This document shows, piece after piece, positions 1 to 8,510 of a stretch of DNA of 61,291 nt. Where the stretch lies: contig NZ_MXAN01000064.1 in NCBI RefSeq assembly GCF_002027545.1, forward strand, positions 1 through 61,291, given 5' to 3'. Source of the stretch: Moraxella lacunata (GTDB taxonomy: Bacteria > Pseudomonadota > Gammaproteobacteria > Pseudomonadales > Moraxellaceae). Under the pieces are notes generated by a model, which worked only from the letters and a program-made list of their open reading frames with translations, was not told the DNA's origin and made no database searches. How positions within the stretch are numbered: the first letter of the stretch is position 1; each line of letters starts with the position of its first letter. The position numbers and the translations under genes were made by a program.

Positions 1-102
1 CCTTACCATACAACCAATGAATTTTTAAAATTTAGCATTGTTTAGCATTGGTGCAAATTAGGGTTAATTTATTTTAAAAATCAATTTAATTGTAATTTTT
101 TT

Positions 103-124
103 GGTGCGTGGTACACACCTTACC
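103..124. repeat. F1 short palindromic repeat, half element
   Basis: Contains GGTGCGTGGTACACACC followed by TTACC. This is one hairpin half of the family whose complete copies are at 3007-3069 and 10478-10540. It overlaps the copA stop codon: read on the minus strand, the conserved GTAAGGTG supplies the TAA. Confidence 0.7.
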
Positions 125-2264
125 AATCTTTCAAATCCACACCCTTTAACCGCAACGCATTGGCAAGCACCGACAGCGAGCTTAATGCCATGGCGATACT
201 GGCTATCATCGGATTTAGCACGCCAATCATCGCAAGTGGTATGCCGATGATGTTATAAATAAAGGCAAAAAATAGGTTTTGTTTGATGTTTGTCAAAGTC
301 AATTTGGCGATTTTATGGGCGTGATAGACACTTATCGCCCCGCCTGTGTCCGATTGTATCAGCCGAACGCTTGCCGAGCCTGTCGCCACGTCTGTGGCAC
401 CCCCCACCGCCATGCCGATGTCGGCGGTCGTCATCGCTAGGGCATCATTGATGCCGTCCCCTATCATGGCGGTTTTGTGAGTTTTTTGCAATTCTTTGAT
501 TTTTAAGGATTTATCCTGTGGTGATAGCTCGCCATAGCCGACTATGCCAAGCTCACCTGCCACGCTATCCACCACGCTTTGACGGTCGCCACTTAGGATA
601 ACAGGCGTGATACCGTCCGCTTTTAGCTTATCTATGAGCGTGTGTGCGTCCGCTTTTAGGGTGTCGGCTAGGGCAAAAATCCCTGCCAGTTTGTCATCAA
701 TCGCCACAAACACAAGGCTGGCTGTGGGATTGGCTTGGATAAAGGCGTGTTCTTTCTCGCCCAAATCGGCATGGACAAAACGGCTCGTGCCTACCTTAAC
801 CACGCCCACGCCAGCGATGTCGCCCTGTATGCCTTGCCCTGCTTGACTTAGGATATTTTGGGCGGTTAATGTCGGAGCGTGATTGTCATGAGCATAAGCA
901 GTTATCGCACGGGCTAGGGGGTGCGTGCTGTGGCTCTCTATGCTCGCACTCACGCCAAGCAATGTGGGCGTGTCGGTCAGGCTCAATGTGTCCACCACCA
1001 CAAGATGACCGTTTGTCAGCGTGCCTGTCTTATCAAAGGCAATCGCCCCAATCTGCCCTGCCGTCTCCAACGCCACCGCGTCCAAAAACTGCACCCCATG
1101 CCGACCTGCCACCCCCATACCCGCCATAATCGCTGTGGGCGTGGCAAGCCCCAATGCACACGGGCAAGCGATGACCAACACGGCAACTGCTCGCATGAGT
1201 GCGGTGTCAAACTGACCCAAAAAATACCAATTTGCCAACAACGTCAGCACCGAAAGCCCCACCACCACAGGCACAAACACGCCTGCCACACGGTCGGCAA
1301 GCCGTGCAATCGGGGCTTTTGTCCCCTGTGCGTGCGACAGTGCGTCTGTCATCTGCCCAAGGGCGGTCTGTGAGCCTGTCGCTTTGGCTTGATAGGCAAA
1401 ACTGCCGTCCACAACCACGCTCCCTGCCAATACGTCATCGCCATAAGTTTTTGATAAATAGGCACTTTCTCCCGTCAGATGAGCTTGGGTAATGTCCCCT
1501 TGACCGTACGTGATGACCCCGTCCACGGCGATTTTGTCGCCATGTTTGGCTTGCAAAATATCGCCCACTTTGACATCGGATAACGCCACGTCCGTCCACG
1601 CATTATCACGCTTGACCTTGACCGTCTGCGGTAGTAGCTCCATGAGTTTGGATAAGGCGTTGAGACTGCCTGTTTTGGTGCGGTGTTCTAGGTATTTGCC
1701 AAGGCTCACAAAGGTCAAAATCATCACGCTCGCTTCAAAATACACATGACCGCCTGCTAGCCAAGCATAAGTAGAATACGCCCAAATCATGCTCGTCCCC
1801 AACGCCACCAACACGTCCATGCCAAGCAGTCCGCCCCTTATCCCTGCCCACGCCCCTTTATAAAAAGGCACGGCAAGGGCAAACTGAGCAATGCTCGCTA
1901 GGATAAACTGCACCCAATTTGGGGGCATGAGTGCGTGCGAGCCTGTCATCATGCCTGCCATACCCACCCAAAACGGCAAGGACAACACACCAAGAGTAAT
2001 CAAGCGATATGGCGGTGTGTCGCTATGGGGTGTGGTTTGGGATTGGTTTTGGATAAATTCCCCTGTAAAGCCTGTCTTTTTTATCCATGTCAAAATCTCA
2101 TCATCGGACGCATCGCCTGTCGTACTAAGGGTCAGCGTCTCTGTGGCAAAGTTCACATCAGCACGCTCTACGCACTCTTTTTTATTTAATACTTTTTCTA
2201 GGCGAGTGGCACAGGCTTGGCAAGTCATGCCGTGTATGGCTAGGGTGTGGGTTTGGGTTGGCAT
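120..2264 (-). CDS. copA: Copper-exporting P1B-type ATPase CopA
   Basis: Inner-membrane ATPase that pumps Cu(I) out of the cytoplasm. The 714-residue protein has one N-terminal HMA domain with GMTCQAC (Cys15, Cys18), a TGES actuator motif near residue 264, the metal-binding CPC motif at 367-369 in a transmembrane helix, the phosphorylation site DKTGTLT at 411-417 and a GDGIND hinge near residue 600. Length and motif order are typical of single-HMA CopA proteins. The stop codon TAA lies inside a short repeat (103-124), so the repeat abuts or has replaced the original gene end. No CueR-type regulator is adjacent; a separate HMA chaperone gene is at 46.9 kb. Function is firm; copper rather than another monovalent metal is inferred from the CPC motif. 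Confidence 0.95.
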   Translation of the reverse strand: MPTQTHTLAIHGMTCQACATRLEKVLNKKECVERADVNFATETLTLSTTGDASDDEILTWIKKTGFTGEFIQNQSQTTPHSDTPPYRLITLGVLSLPFWVGMAGMMTGSHALMPPNWVQFILASIAQFALAVPFYKGAWAGIRGGLLGMDVLVALGTSMIWAYSTYAWLAGGHVYFEASVMILTFVSLGKYLEHRTKTGSLNALSKLMELLPQTVKVKRDNAWTDVALSDVKVGDILQAKHGDKIAVDGVITYGQGDITQAHLTGESAYLSKTYGDDVLAGSVVVDGSFAYQAKATGSQTALGQMTDALSHAQGTKAPIARLADRVAGVFVPVVVGLSVLTLLANWYFLGQFDTALMRAVAVLVIACPCALGLATPTAIMAGMGVAGRHGVQFLDAVALETAGQIGAIAFDKTGTLTNGHLVVVDTLSLTDTPTLLGVSASIESHSTHPLARAITAYAHDNHAPTLTAQNILSQAGQGIQGDIAGVGVVKVGTSRFVHADLGEKEHAFIQANPTASLVFVAIDDKLAGIFALADTLKADAHTLIDKLKADGITPVILSGDRQSVVDSVAGELGIVGYGELSPQDKSLKIKELQKTHKTAMIGDGINDALAMTTADIGMAVGGATDVATGSASVRLIQSDTGGAISVYHAHKIAKLTLTNIKQNLFFAFIYNIIGIPLAMIGVLNPMIASIAMALSSLSVLANALRLKGVDLKDW

Positions 2265-2441
2265 GGTGTTCTCTTTTTTATTATTAGCTGGTAAATGCTT
2301 AGTTCATAAATGCGGACACATCGGGTCAATATCAAGGGCGATACCACCCATTAACCAAAAGATTTATCATAAATATATCTTTATACCCCTTTTAACTCAT
2401 CTGACACATCAGTGTGCTTGGTGTACCTGCCAAAATCGGGG

Positions 2442-2930
2442 TTAGTCTAGGCGTTTTCCTGTTTTGTCTATATAAAAGAATTCGCCATTTAATGATACTT
2501 CGGCTTTACCATTTTCAAAAACCCAAGCATTATCATATTGAACAGGGATAACCACTTTACCTGTTTTATCAACAAAACCGTATTTGCCATTTTGTTTGAT
2601 GCTAGCCAAGCCCTCTGAAAAATACCCAACATAATCATATTGAACAGGGATAACCACTTTACCTGTTTTATCAACAAAACCGTATTTGCCATTTTGTTTG
2701 ATGCTAGCCAAGCCCTCTGAAAAATACCCAACATAATCATATTGAACAGGGATAACCACTTTACCTGTGTTATCAATAAACCCCCATTTGCCGTTTTGTT
2801 CCACACTTGCCAAACCTTCTGATAAGCAATTAACAAAATCATACCCCACCACCTGTGGTTTTTCACACGCCAAAGCGGATAAGGGTAAAAGGGATAGGGC
2901 GATGATAAGGGGGTTTAGAAATGATTTCAT
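2442..2930 (-). CDS. WG-repeat protein, exported
   Basis: A 162-residue protein with an N-terminal signal peptide (hydrophobic residues 7-20 ending LSALA) followed by about four WG/KWG repeats of 34 residues, with cores such as GKWGFIDNTGKVVIP and GKYGFVDKTGKVVIP. WG repeats form beta-rich surface scaffolds; no catalytic motif is visible. Two of the repeats are identical at the DNA level over about 200 bases (102-bp period, roughly 2532-2735), which implies recent tandem duplication or conversion. Location is probably periplasmic or outer-surface. The gene stands alone between copA and ilvA and its function is unknown. Confidence 0.8.
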   Translation of the reverse strand: MKSFLNPLIIALSLLPLSALACEKPQVVGYDFVNCLSEGLASVEQNGKWGFIDNTGKVVIPVQYDYVGYFSEGLASIKQNGKYGFVDKTGKVVIPVQYDYVGYFSEGLASIKQNGKYGFVDKTGKVVIPVQYDNAWVFENGKAEVSLNGEFFYIDKTGKRLD

Positions 2931-3006
2931 AAATTTTCCATTGGGTTGAGTCTTGCTTTATTTTACAAAAATTCTTTGTAAGAATAAATGGTGCTTTTAC
3001 TTAATG

Positions 3007-3069
3007 GTAAGGTGCGTACCACGCACCTTTTAGATAGAAAATCTTATTGGTGCGTAATACGCACCTTAC
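3007..3069. repeat. F1 short inverted-repeat element, complete
   Basis: About 63 bp with outer inverted ends GTAAGGTGCG / CGCACCTTAC. Each end forms a small hairpin (GGTGCGT...ACGCACC) and the halves are separated by a roughly 20-bp AT-rich core containing AGAAAATCTTAT. A second complete copy at 10478-10540 shares the core. It lies in the gap between the WG-repeat gene and ilvA. Confidence 0.8.
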
Positions 3070-3101
3070 TGCCAATGAGTGTGTTTTGAAGTTAAATGAT
3101 T

Positions 3102-3127
3102 AAAAAACACGGCGATTGCCGTGTTTT
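3102..3127 (-). terminator. Rho-independent terminator of ilvA
   Basis: Perfect stem AAAACACGGC / GCCGTGTTTT with a 4-base loop just downstream of the ilvA stop codon, followed on the minus strand by a run of T. Confidence 0.8.
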
Positions 3128-3137
3128 AGATTTGGGT

Positions 3138-4679
3138 TTATTTTAAAAACACCCCATACCCAACATTGTCCGTCAAATCTTCGCATTCATAGCCAATCTC
3201 GGTCAGTGCGTCCACGATTTGCCGTCCGCTTGTGGGCGTGGCTTGCAGTCCCACCAAAATCCGCCCTTCTGCCGCTCCGTGATTGCGATAGTGAAATAAG
3301 GTTACGTTAAAATCCTGCCCCAATTTTTCAAGGAAATTTAATAACGCCCCTGGACGCTCGGGAAACATGACACGGAACAGGCGTTCATCGGTCAGTCGCC
3401 CATGCCCACCAATCAAATAGCGGATATGCGTTTTGGCGACTTCATCATCGGTTAGGTCATGGGCTTCGTATCCGCCTTTGTCCAGCATATCGGTAATCGT
3501 GGCACGCTCTTTTTGACCGCCTTTTAAGCCAATGCCAACAAAGACTTGGGCGACATTGGGGCTGGTGGCATCTAGGCGATAGTTAAATTCGGTGATGTTT
3601 CTCCCCTCTAAACAGCGGCAAAAATCCAAAAATGCCCCTGCTTGCTCGGGCAATTTTACCGCAAAAATCGCTTCTTTGTTCTCGCCAATTTCGGTGCGTT
3701 CGGCAATATAACGCAAGCGATCAAAGTTCATGTTCGCCCCTGAGACGATTGCCACGCAGTTTTTGCCAGTCAAGTTATGCTCTTTGATGTACTTTTTTAA
3801 TCCTGCCAATGCCAACGCCCCAGACGGCTCAACGATGTGGCGGTTTTCTTCAAAGATGTCTTTGACGCTGGCACAAATTTCATCGTTGTTACACGTTATC
3901 ACGTCATCGATGACCTTGCCTTGACCGTTGGATTTGGTTAGATTGGCGATGTCAAAAGGAATTTGCCCGATTTGGGCAACCGCCACCCCGTCTGCAAATA
4001 GGCTCACCTGTGGCAAGCGAGTGCGTTCACCGTCCGCCAAGGCGACTTTTAGGCACGATGCCCCTTCAGACTCCACTGCGATGACCTTGACGTGCGGAGC
4101 GACTTCGCCCAAAAATGCCGACACGCCTGCCACCAAGCCACCACCGCCCACAGGCACAAAGACGTACTCCATGTCTCGCCAGTCCTGCGACAGCTCCAAC
4201 GCCACCGTGCCTTGCCCTGCAATCACAAGCTCATCATCATAAGGAGCGATGTAGGTCATGCCGTCTGTGGTTGCCTTGTCTATGGCAAAGCGGTTGGCTT
4301 CATCAAAACTGTCGCCATGCAAATGCACCGTACCGCCAAAGGCTTTGACTGCTTGCACCTTAATGTCGGGCGTGGTTTTTGGCATGACGATTAGGTTGTT
4401 AAGGTTTAGGCGGTTTGCCGAGTAGGCGACCCCTTGGGCGTGGTTGCCAGCGGACGCACAGATGATGCCTTTGGCTTTTTGTTCGTCTGATAATTGGCTG
4501 ATTTTGTTATACGCCCCACGCAATTTAAAGCTAAATACGGGTTGCAAGTCTTCGCGTTTTAGGCGAATGTCATTGCCAAAGCGTGCGGATAATTTGTCCG
4601 CCTGTTCAAGCGGAGTGCGAATGGCAACGTCATAGACGGTGGCGGTGATGATAGAGCGGACGTAGTCGGATAGGGTCAT
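3138..4679 (-). CDS. ilvA: Threonine ammonia-lyase, biosynthetic
   Basis: PLP enzyme converting threonine to 2-oxobutanoate, the first committed step of isoleucine synthesis. The 513-residue length matches the long biosynthetic form: N-terminal catalytic domain with the PLP lysine in FSFKLRGAYNK near residue 50 and a glycine-rich phosphate loop PVGGGGL near 177, then two ACT-like regulatory domains after about residue 335 that mediate isoleucine feedback in the family. The ATG overlaps the stop codon of the upstream fic gene in ATGA, so the two are translationally coupled. A terminator follows. Confidence 0.95.
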   Translation of the reverse strand: MTLSDYVRSIITATVYDVAIRTPLEQADKLSARFGNDIRLKREDLQPVFSFKLRGAYNKISQLSDEQKAKGIICASAGNHAQGVAYSANRLNLNNLIVMPKTTPDIKVQAVKAFGGTVHLHGDSFDEANRFAIDKATTDGMTYIAPYDDELVIAGQGTVALELSQDWRDMEYVFVPVGGGGLVAGVSAFLGEVAPHVKVIAVESEGASCLKVALADGERTRLPQVSLFADGVAVAQIGQIPFDIANLTKSNGQGKVIDDVITCNNDEICASVKDIFEENRHIVEPSGALALAGLKKYIKEHNLTGKNCVAIVSGANMNFDRLRYIAERTEIGENKEAIFAVKLPEQAGAFLDFCRCLEGRNITEFNYRLDATSPNVAQVFVGIGLKGGQKERATITDMLDKGGYEAHDLTDDEVAKTHIRYLIGGHGRLTDERLFRVMFPERPGALLNFLEKLGQDFNVTLFHYRNHGAAEGRILVGLQATPTSGRQIVDALTEIGYECEDLTDNVGYGVFLK

Positions 4680-5302
4680 GGCTGGTTACTTATAATGTTA
4701 AAAATAATCTCTTCAAAGCCGTGATAAGTGGCATAATAATGACTCTCTTCGGCGGCTTGATACCATTTTTGTTGGGAAAGATAAGGCGTTGTGGTGTCGT
4801 TTAGCACCACATGAAAACCTGCTTGATTGGCAATGATAAGCAAGGTCTCTCGCTGTGTGCGACCATTGCCATCAATAAAGGGGTGTATGGCGTTTAGCTC
4901 GCCCATGAACTTGGCACTGATTTTGACAAGGGCTTGTTTGTCCATGCCGTGATGTAGTTGGCAAGTTAATTCATCATAGATTTTGGTGAGTTCTTTGGCG
5001 ATAAATTCAGGACGACAAAAAGGCAATCCCCGCCCTGTGGTGTAATCCCGAAATTGCCCTGCCCACGCATAAAGCTCGCCAAAAAGCTCCTTGTGCATGG
5101 CTTGTAAGCCTTGTGGCGATAGGGTTTGGGCGTTTTTTGACAAACCGTGATGTAAGGCATATTCCACAAAAAACGCTTCGGCACGGTCAAGGTCAGCTTG
5201 GGCGGTAATGCCAAGTTTATTGACAAGCACGCTTTTGCCAATCTCGCCATAAAAATAACGCTTGGCGGTGGTCTCATCAGAATGTGCCGAACCGATTTTC
5301 AC
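4676..5302 (-). CDS. fic: Fic-domain toxin (protein AMPylase family)
   Basis: The 208-residue protein carries the catalytic Fic motif HPFIDGNGRTQR at 140-151, with the catalytic His140 and all phosphate-loop residues intact, so it is predicted to transfer AMP or a related group to a target protein. No inhibitory (S/T)xxxE(G/N) helix is seen within it, consistent with a class I Fic protein whose inhibition comes from a separate antitoxin. The gene starts with GTG overlapping the stop codon of the small upstream antitoxin gene, and its own stop overlaps the ilvA start. The target is unknown. Confidence 0.88.
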   Translation of the reverse strand: MKIGSAHSDETTAKRYFYGEIGKSVLVNKLGITAQADLDRAEAFFVEYALHHGLSKNAQTLSPQGLQAMHKELFGELYAWAGQFRDYTTGRGLPFCRPEFIAKELTKIYDELTCQLHHGMDKQALVKISAKFMGELNAIHPFIDGNGRTQRETLLIIANQAGFHVVLNDTTTPYLSQQKWYQAAEESHYYATYHGFEEIIFNIISNQP

Positions 5303-5469
5303 GCCTTTATGCCCAAATGCTGTTTAACGGCTTGATAAAACTGTGCCTTGGGGCGGTCAATAACCGTCGTCATAAAACGCTTGTCATCTTGGGTTAGCAC
5401 AATCCCTTCAATGGCGTTGTTTAGGCGGGTGTAGTTTTGGCGGTGTGTGGTTTGTTGGTTGGTTGTCAT
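5299..5469 (-). CDS. Small Fic antitoxin, VbhA/YhfG-type
   Basis: A 56-residue reading frame directly upstream of fic. It starts at ATG 5469 and its TGA overlaps the fic GTG (GTGA). Residues 16-26 read LNNAIEGIVLT: the EG pair (Glu21-Gly22) corresponds to the inhibitory (S/T)xxxE(G/N) helix of class I Fic antitoxins, although the position four residues before Glu is Asn rather than Ser/Thr. Size, order and overlap all fit an antitoxin-toxin pair. The assignment rests on motif and context; overall similarity to VbhA was not computed. Confidence 0.75.
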   Translation of the reverse strand: MTTNQQTTHRQNYTRLNNAIEGIVLTQDDKRFMTTVIDRPKAQFYQAVKQHLGIKA

Positions 5470-5485
5470 TTATCTATCCAAATCA

Positions 5486-5512
5486 AAATAGCCATGCAAA
5501 ACATGGCTATTT
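5486..5512 (-). terminator. Terminator after yebC
   Basis: Perfect 11-bp stem AAATAGCCATG / CATGGCTATTT with a 5-base loop in the 53-bp space between yebC and the Fic antitoxin gene. It is T-rich on both strands but positioned to end yebC transcription, so the Fic module probably has its own promoter or depends on read-through. Confidence 0.75.
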
Positions 5513-5522
5513 ATATCAAGCA

Positions 5523-6272
5523 TTACGCATCAAGCTGTGCCATGACGTCATCGCTAAAATTGACATTAGTATAGACTTCTTGCACATCGTCCAAATCTTC
5601 TAGCATATCAATCATTTTTAGCACACGTTGGGCATCATCGATGTTATCAATGTCGGCATTTGTGCTTGGCGACATGGTAACTTCGGCATTGTCCGCTTTT
5701 AGTCCTGCATCGGCTAGTGCGTCCACCACCGCCCCAAAGTCGTTAGGCTCTGTGATGACAAGCAGGCTCTCGCCGTCATTTTCAATATCCGTTGCTCCTG
5801 CTTCTAGGGCGACTTCCATGACTTTGTCTTCTAGTGAAATATCATTAAAGACAATCTCGCCACGCTTAGAGAACAAATACGCCACCGAACCTGATGTACC
5901 TAGGTTGCCACCGTGTTTACTAAACGCATGACGAACCTCGCCCACCGTGCGATTTACGTTGTCGGTCATGGTCTCCACGATGACTGCCACACCGCCCACG
6001 CCATAGCCTTCGTAGGTAATCTCTTGGACGTTGTCGCCTTCTCCGCCCCCTTGCCCACGTTCAATGGCACGTTTAATCACGTCTTTGGTCATGTTGGCGG
6101 CGTTGGCTTTTTCTAGCACGGCACGCAGGCGTGGGTTGTTGGCAGGGTCTGGGTCAGAGCCTTTACTGGCGGAGACGATTTCACGAATGATTTTGGTAAA
6201 GATTTTGCCTTTTGCGGCATCTTGTTTGGCTTTACGATGTTTGATGTTCGCCCATTTACTATGACCTGCCAT
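5523..6272 (-). CDS. yebC: YebC/PmpR-family regulator
   Basis: A 249-residue member of the conserved YebC/PmpR/TACO1 family, described as DNA-binding regulators or as factors aiding translation of difficult motifs. It begins with the family hallmark [14 protein letters not shown]; this ATG at 6272 was chosen over an in-frame start 27 codons upstream because it has a good ribosome site (AAAGGTG, 4-5 bases upstream) and matches family length. The acidic C-terminal region is usual. It is followed by a terminator. Confidence 0.93.
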   Translation of the reverse strand: MAGHSKWANIKHRKAKQDAAKGKIFTKIIREIVSASKGSDPDPANNPRLRAVLEKANAANMTKDVIKRAIERGQGGGEGDNVQEITYEGYGVGGVAVIVETMTDNVNRTVGEVRHAFSKHGGNLGTSGSVAYLFSKRGEIVFNDISLEDKVMEVALEAGATDIENDGESLLVITEPNDFGAVVDALADAGLKADNAEVTMSPSTNADIDNIDDAQRVLKMIDMLEDLDDVQEVYTNVNFSDDVMAQLDA

Positions 6273-6343
6273 AATGCACCTTTTAAATGAAAATAATAAA
6301 AATGGGTTATTATACAAGGTTTGGGCAAATTTGCCAATATTTG

Positions 6344-6556
6344 CTATTTGCAATGCGTGCGATGATGGGTTTCTTGATATTCAGGCGAACCCATGTCAGG
6401 ATAGCCTTGTGGTGTGCGTGGGGCTAGGATATGGCGTTGGCAATTTGGGTTGTAAGTTGGGTAAGTTTGGGGTGTTTGGCGTTGTTTGTCAGAAAAATCC
6501 GCCATGTTCATACAAGCGGTCAGAACAAGGGGTAGTATTAAAATGATGATTTTCAT
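6344..6556 (-). CDS. Small predicted lipoprotein
   Basis: A 70-residue protein with a signal peptide ending in the lipobox LTAC (Cys15), so it is predicted to be lipidated and membrane-anchored. The mature part is short, rich in Pro, Gln, Tyr and His, and ends HHRTHCK. No family is recognised. It lies 71 bp upstream of yebC on the same strand. Confidence 0.6.
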   Translation of the reverse strand: MKIIILILPLVLTACMNMADFSDKQRQTPQTYPTYNPNCQRHILAPRTPQGYPDMGSPEYQETHHRTHCK

Positions 6557-6672
6557 GGTAAATCGAATGTGAAAAGTCTAAAACGCATCAATCATAACAA
6601 GAATTTTGTAAAAATACTATCCCAAACTCCAACTTTATTATAAAATATCCCAAAAAATTACCCACAGCTCCC

Positions 6673-7503
6673 ATGCAACTGCCCCGCCATAAAAAAAACC
6701 TAACCCTTGCCGAACGCATTCATATCGTCATCGAAGGTACCGACACGCCTGCGGGACGATTTTTTGATGTGGTGCTACTCATCGGTATCGCTCTTAGCGT
6801 GGTCGTGGTCATGCTTGACAGTGTGCTGTATTTACGTTTGCAGTATGGCACGCTGTTCTTGTATGCAGAGTGGTTTTTTACCATTTTATTTACCATAGAA
6901 TATTTATTACGCCTATACTCCGCTCCCAATCGCAAGCGTTATGCGTTTAGCTTTTTTGGGGTGATTGACCTGCTTGCATTATTGCCAAGCTATCTTAGCT
7001 ACTTTTTTGTGGGAACGCAGTATTTGCTTGTGGTGCGGATTTTGCGGATTTTGCGGATTTTTAGGGTATTTAAGCTCAAATCCTACATGCAACAAGCAGG
7101 ATTTTTGGCAGCTGCCTTTCGCACCAGTCAGCACAAAATCATCGTCTTTTTCCTGTCATTATTACTGCTTGTGACGATTTTTGGCTCGGTCATGTATGTG
7201 GTCGAAGGCCCCGAAAACGGCTACACCAGTATCCCCAAATCCATCTATTGGGCGGTTGTGACTTTGACGACCGTGGGTTATGGCGACATCTCGCCCAAAA
7301 CTCCGATAGGGCAAGCGATTGCAAGCATGGTGATGATTATGGGTTACTCCATCATTGCCGTGCCGACAGGGATTTTTACCGCTGAGCTGTCACGCACCAT
7401 GCGACCACAGCTACACCCCATCACTTGCCCAAAATGCGGTAAATTTGGACATGCGTCCAATGCTAAGTTTTGTGATAGATGTGGGCATGATTTGCATTTG
7501 TGA
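6673..7503 (+). CDS. Voltage-gated-type K+ channel with C-terminal zinc ribbon
   Basis: A 276-residue ion-transport protein with six predicted membrane segments. An S4-like helix rich in regularly spaced Arg (VRILRILRIFRVFK, 121-134) precedes a pore loop with the K+ selectivity filter TTVGYGD (199-205). The soluble tail after about residue 245 has CPKC and CDRC pairs forming a zinc-ribbon-like knuckle, an unusual addition to a small Kv-like channel. It is monocistronic and oriented away from yebC. Transported ion is inferred from the filter; physiological role is unknown. Confidence 0.88.
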   Translation: MQLPRHKKNLTLAERIHIVIEGTDTPAGRFFDVVLLIGIALSVVVVMLDSVLYLRLQYGTLFLYAEWFFTILFTIEYLLRLYSAPNRKRYAFSFFGVIDLLALLPSYLSYFFVGTQYLLVVRILRILRIFRVFKLKSYMQQAGFLAAAFRTSQHKIIVFFLSLLLLVTIFGSVMYVVEGPENGYTSIPKSIYWAVVTLTTVGYGDISPKTPIGQAIASMVMIMGYSIIAVPTGIFTAELSRTMRPQLHPITCPKCGKFGHASNAKFCDRCGHDLHL

Positions 7504-7703
7504 TTTATCTGTTTTATACTCTCTAAATCATTAAAATACAGAATGCCATGCCTTATCAAACCTGCATTGACTATGACCCAAATATTCGCTTTGCCTTAAA
7601 TAAATATCACACCTAACAAACTTGAAATTTGCCATAGGCTTTGTAGCAACTGTGTTGATAAATTACAAAAATCAAACTAAAAGCAAATTAATGAATATAA
7701 CCC

Positions 7704-7742
7704 ACAAAAAAACACACCCCAACAATCATTGAGATGTGTTTA
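7704..7742 (-). terminator. Possible terminator of the 94-aa gene
   Basis: An AAACACA...TGTGTTT stem with a large loop, A-rich on the far side (T-run on the minus strand), located just downstream of the 7771-8055 gene. The stem is short, so confidence is modest. Confidence 0.45.
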
Positions 7743-7770
7743 TTGACAGCTAATATATTTGGGATTAGCT

Positions 7771-8055
7771 TTATTTTTTCATAGATTTTTCAGCTTGCTT
7801 GGCGGTTTGCTCCAAAAAGCTTGGCAAGGCTTCTGCTACTGCAAACCGACCGATATTAAACAGCGATTTACCCACAATTTTCGCCCCTGCCAATGCCTTA
7901 CCACCAGCATTGTCTGCATCTTTAAACTCATCAACTGACTCTTTGAGCGACAGATATTTGCCTTCTTTATGATACTCTCGTCTTTGCTCTGCCGTATCTC
8001 GCCATCCAGCAATACGCTCACGTTTTTCATCATCGGACAAATCTTTAAAAGACAC
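7771..8055 (-). CDS. Uncharacterised 94-aa protein
   Basis: Not recognised. The first 50 residues are highly charged and helical (SDDEKRERIAGWRDTAEQRR). Residues 52-72 form a glycine/alanine-rich stretch (NAGGKALAGAKIVGKSL) that might be amphipathic, and the C-terminus is lysine-rich. The start at 8055 lies only 19 bp from copy A of the 93-bp repeat, so that element forms the immediate upstream region. There is no informative operon partner. Confidence 0.6.
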   Translation of the reverse strand: MSFKDLSDDEKRERIAGWRDTAEQRREYHKEGKYLSLKESVDEFKDADNAGGKALAGAKIVGKSLFNIGRFAVAEALPSFLEQTAKQAEKSMKK

Positions 8056-8074
8056 TCTTTCTTCATAATCATAA

Positions 8075-8167
8075 TAAATCTCTTTCCAAACTAAAAATAA
8101 ACCCTTATAAGTATTGGGGTTGAAGTTTTTAAAAATCCATAAAAATCAGGGTTTGGAAAGAAGTCTA
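8075..8167 (+). mobile_element. 93-bp MITE-like repeat, copy A
   Basis: Identical over 93 bp to copy C (38852-38944) and, inverted, to copy B (8800-8892). Imperfect terminal inverted repeats (AATCTCTTTCCAAAC / GTTTGGAAAGAAGTC) are flanked by TA on both sides, the signature of a small non-autonomous element with TA target duplication (as for IS630/mariner-type and some IS5-type elements). No coding capacity. Confidence 0.8.
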
Positions 8168-8191
8168 ATCAGACATTTGATTTCTCCTTGT

Positions 8192-8341
8192 TTATTTGGC
8201 GACAACAGACACAATTTTTACTTGACCATTAAATCTTGCCTTGATTTGCTCTTTGGCTTGACTGGCACTACTGGCATTGACGTGCGTAACCATTGTACCC
8301 GTAGCGGACGGCTTTTGATATCTTACTTCATATCTTGCCAT
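8192..8341 (-). CDS. Small 49-aa conserved-looking protein
   Basis: A 49-residue frame from ATG 8341 to TAA 8192, preceded by a good ribosome site (GGGAGT). The protein begins MARYEVRYQKPS, continues with VTHVNASSASQAKEQIKARF and ends in a valine-rich strand KIVSVVAK. The pattern of strand, helix and strand suggests a tiny alpha/beta domain. It is divergent from the XRE regulator at 8511 and lies in the same interval between inverted 93-bp repeats. Family not recognised. Confidence 0.55.
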   Translation of the reverse strand: MARYEVRYQKPSATGTMVTHVNASSASQAKEQIKARFNGQVKIVSVVAK

Positions 8342-8425
8342 AACAATTACTCCCAATTTAACTAAAAATGACTACTTTAGGTAACGTTATATTAGCAATT
8401 TTTCATTTTAATGTCAATTATAGTG

Positions 8426-8455
8426 CGTGAACTTTTATAACGTGAACTTATAAAG
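8426..8455 (+). promoter_or_regulatory. Tandem operator-like repeats upstream of the XRE gene
   Basis: Two direct repeats of CGTGAACTT spaced exactly 15 bp apart (8426 and 8441), each followed by an AT-rich TATAA-like stretch. They lie in the divergent intergenic region between the 49-aa gene and the XRE gene. Tandem sites are typical of binding by small autoregulatory XRE/C proteins; this reading is inference. Confidence 0.45.
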
Positions 8456-8510
8456 CGTTATTTTATAAGGAATTTTTGGGTAATATTCCAGTTTTAATTT
8501 GGACAATCCC

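Noticed and set aside
869..1749. Long plus-strand frames inside copA
   Set aside because: They are complementary to copA codons, lack ribosome sites and have Pro/Arg/His-rich compositions typical of antisense shadows.
2532..2760. Regular repeats resembling a CRISPR-like or satellite array
   Set aside because: The 102-bp period is a multiple of three, lies wholly inside the WG-repeat reading frame and encodes 34-residue protein repeats; there are no spacers.
7544..7615. A 22-codon frame (MPYQTCIDYDPN...) after the K+ channel gene
   Set aside because: No ribosome site or terminator, too short and with no recognisable family; it may be a relic but cannot be supported.
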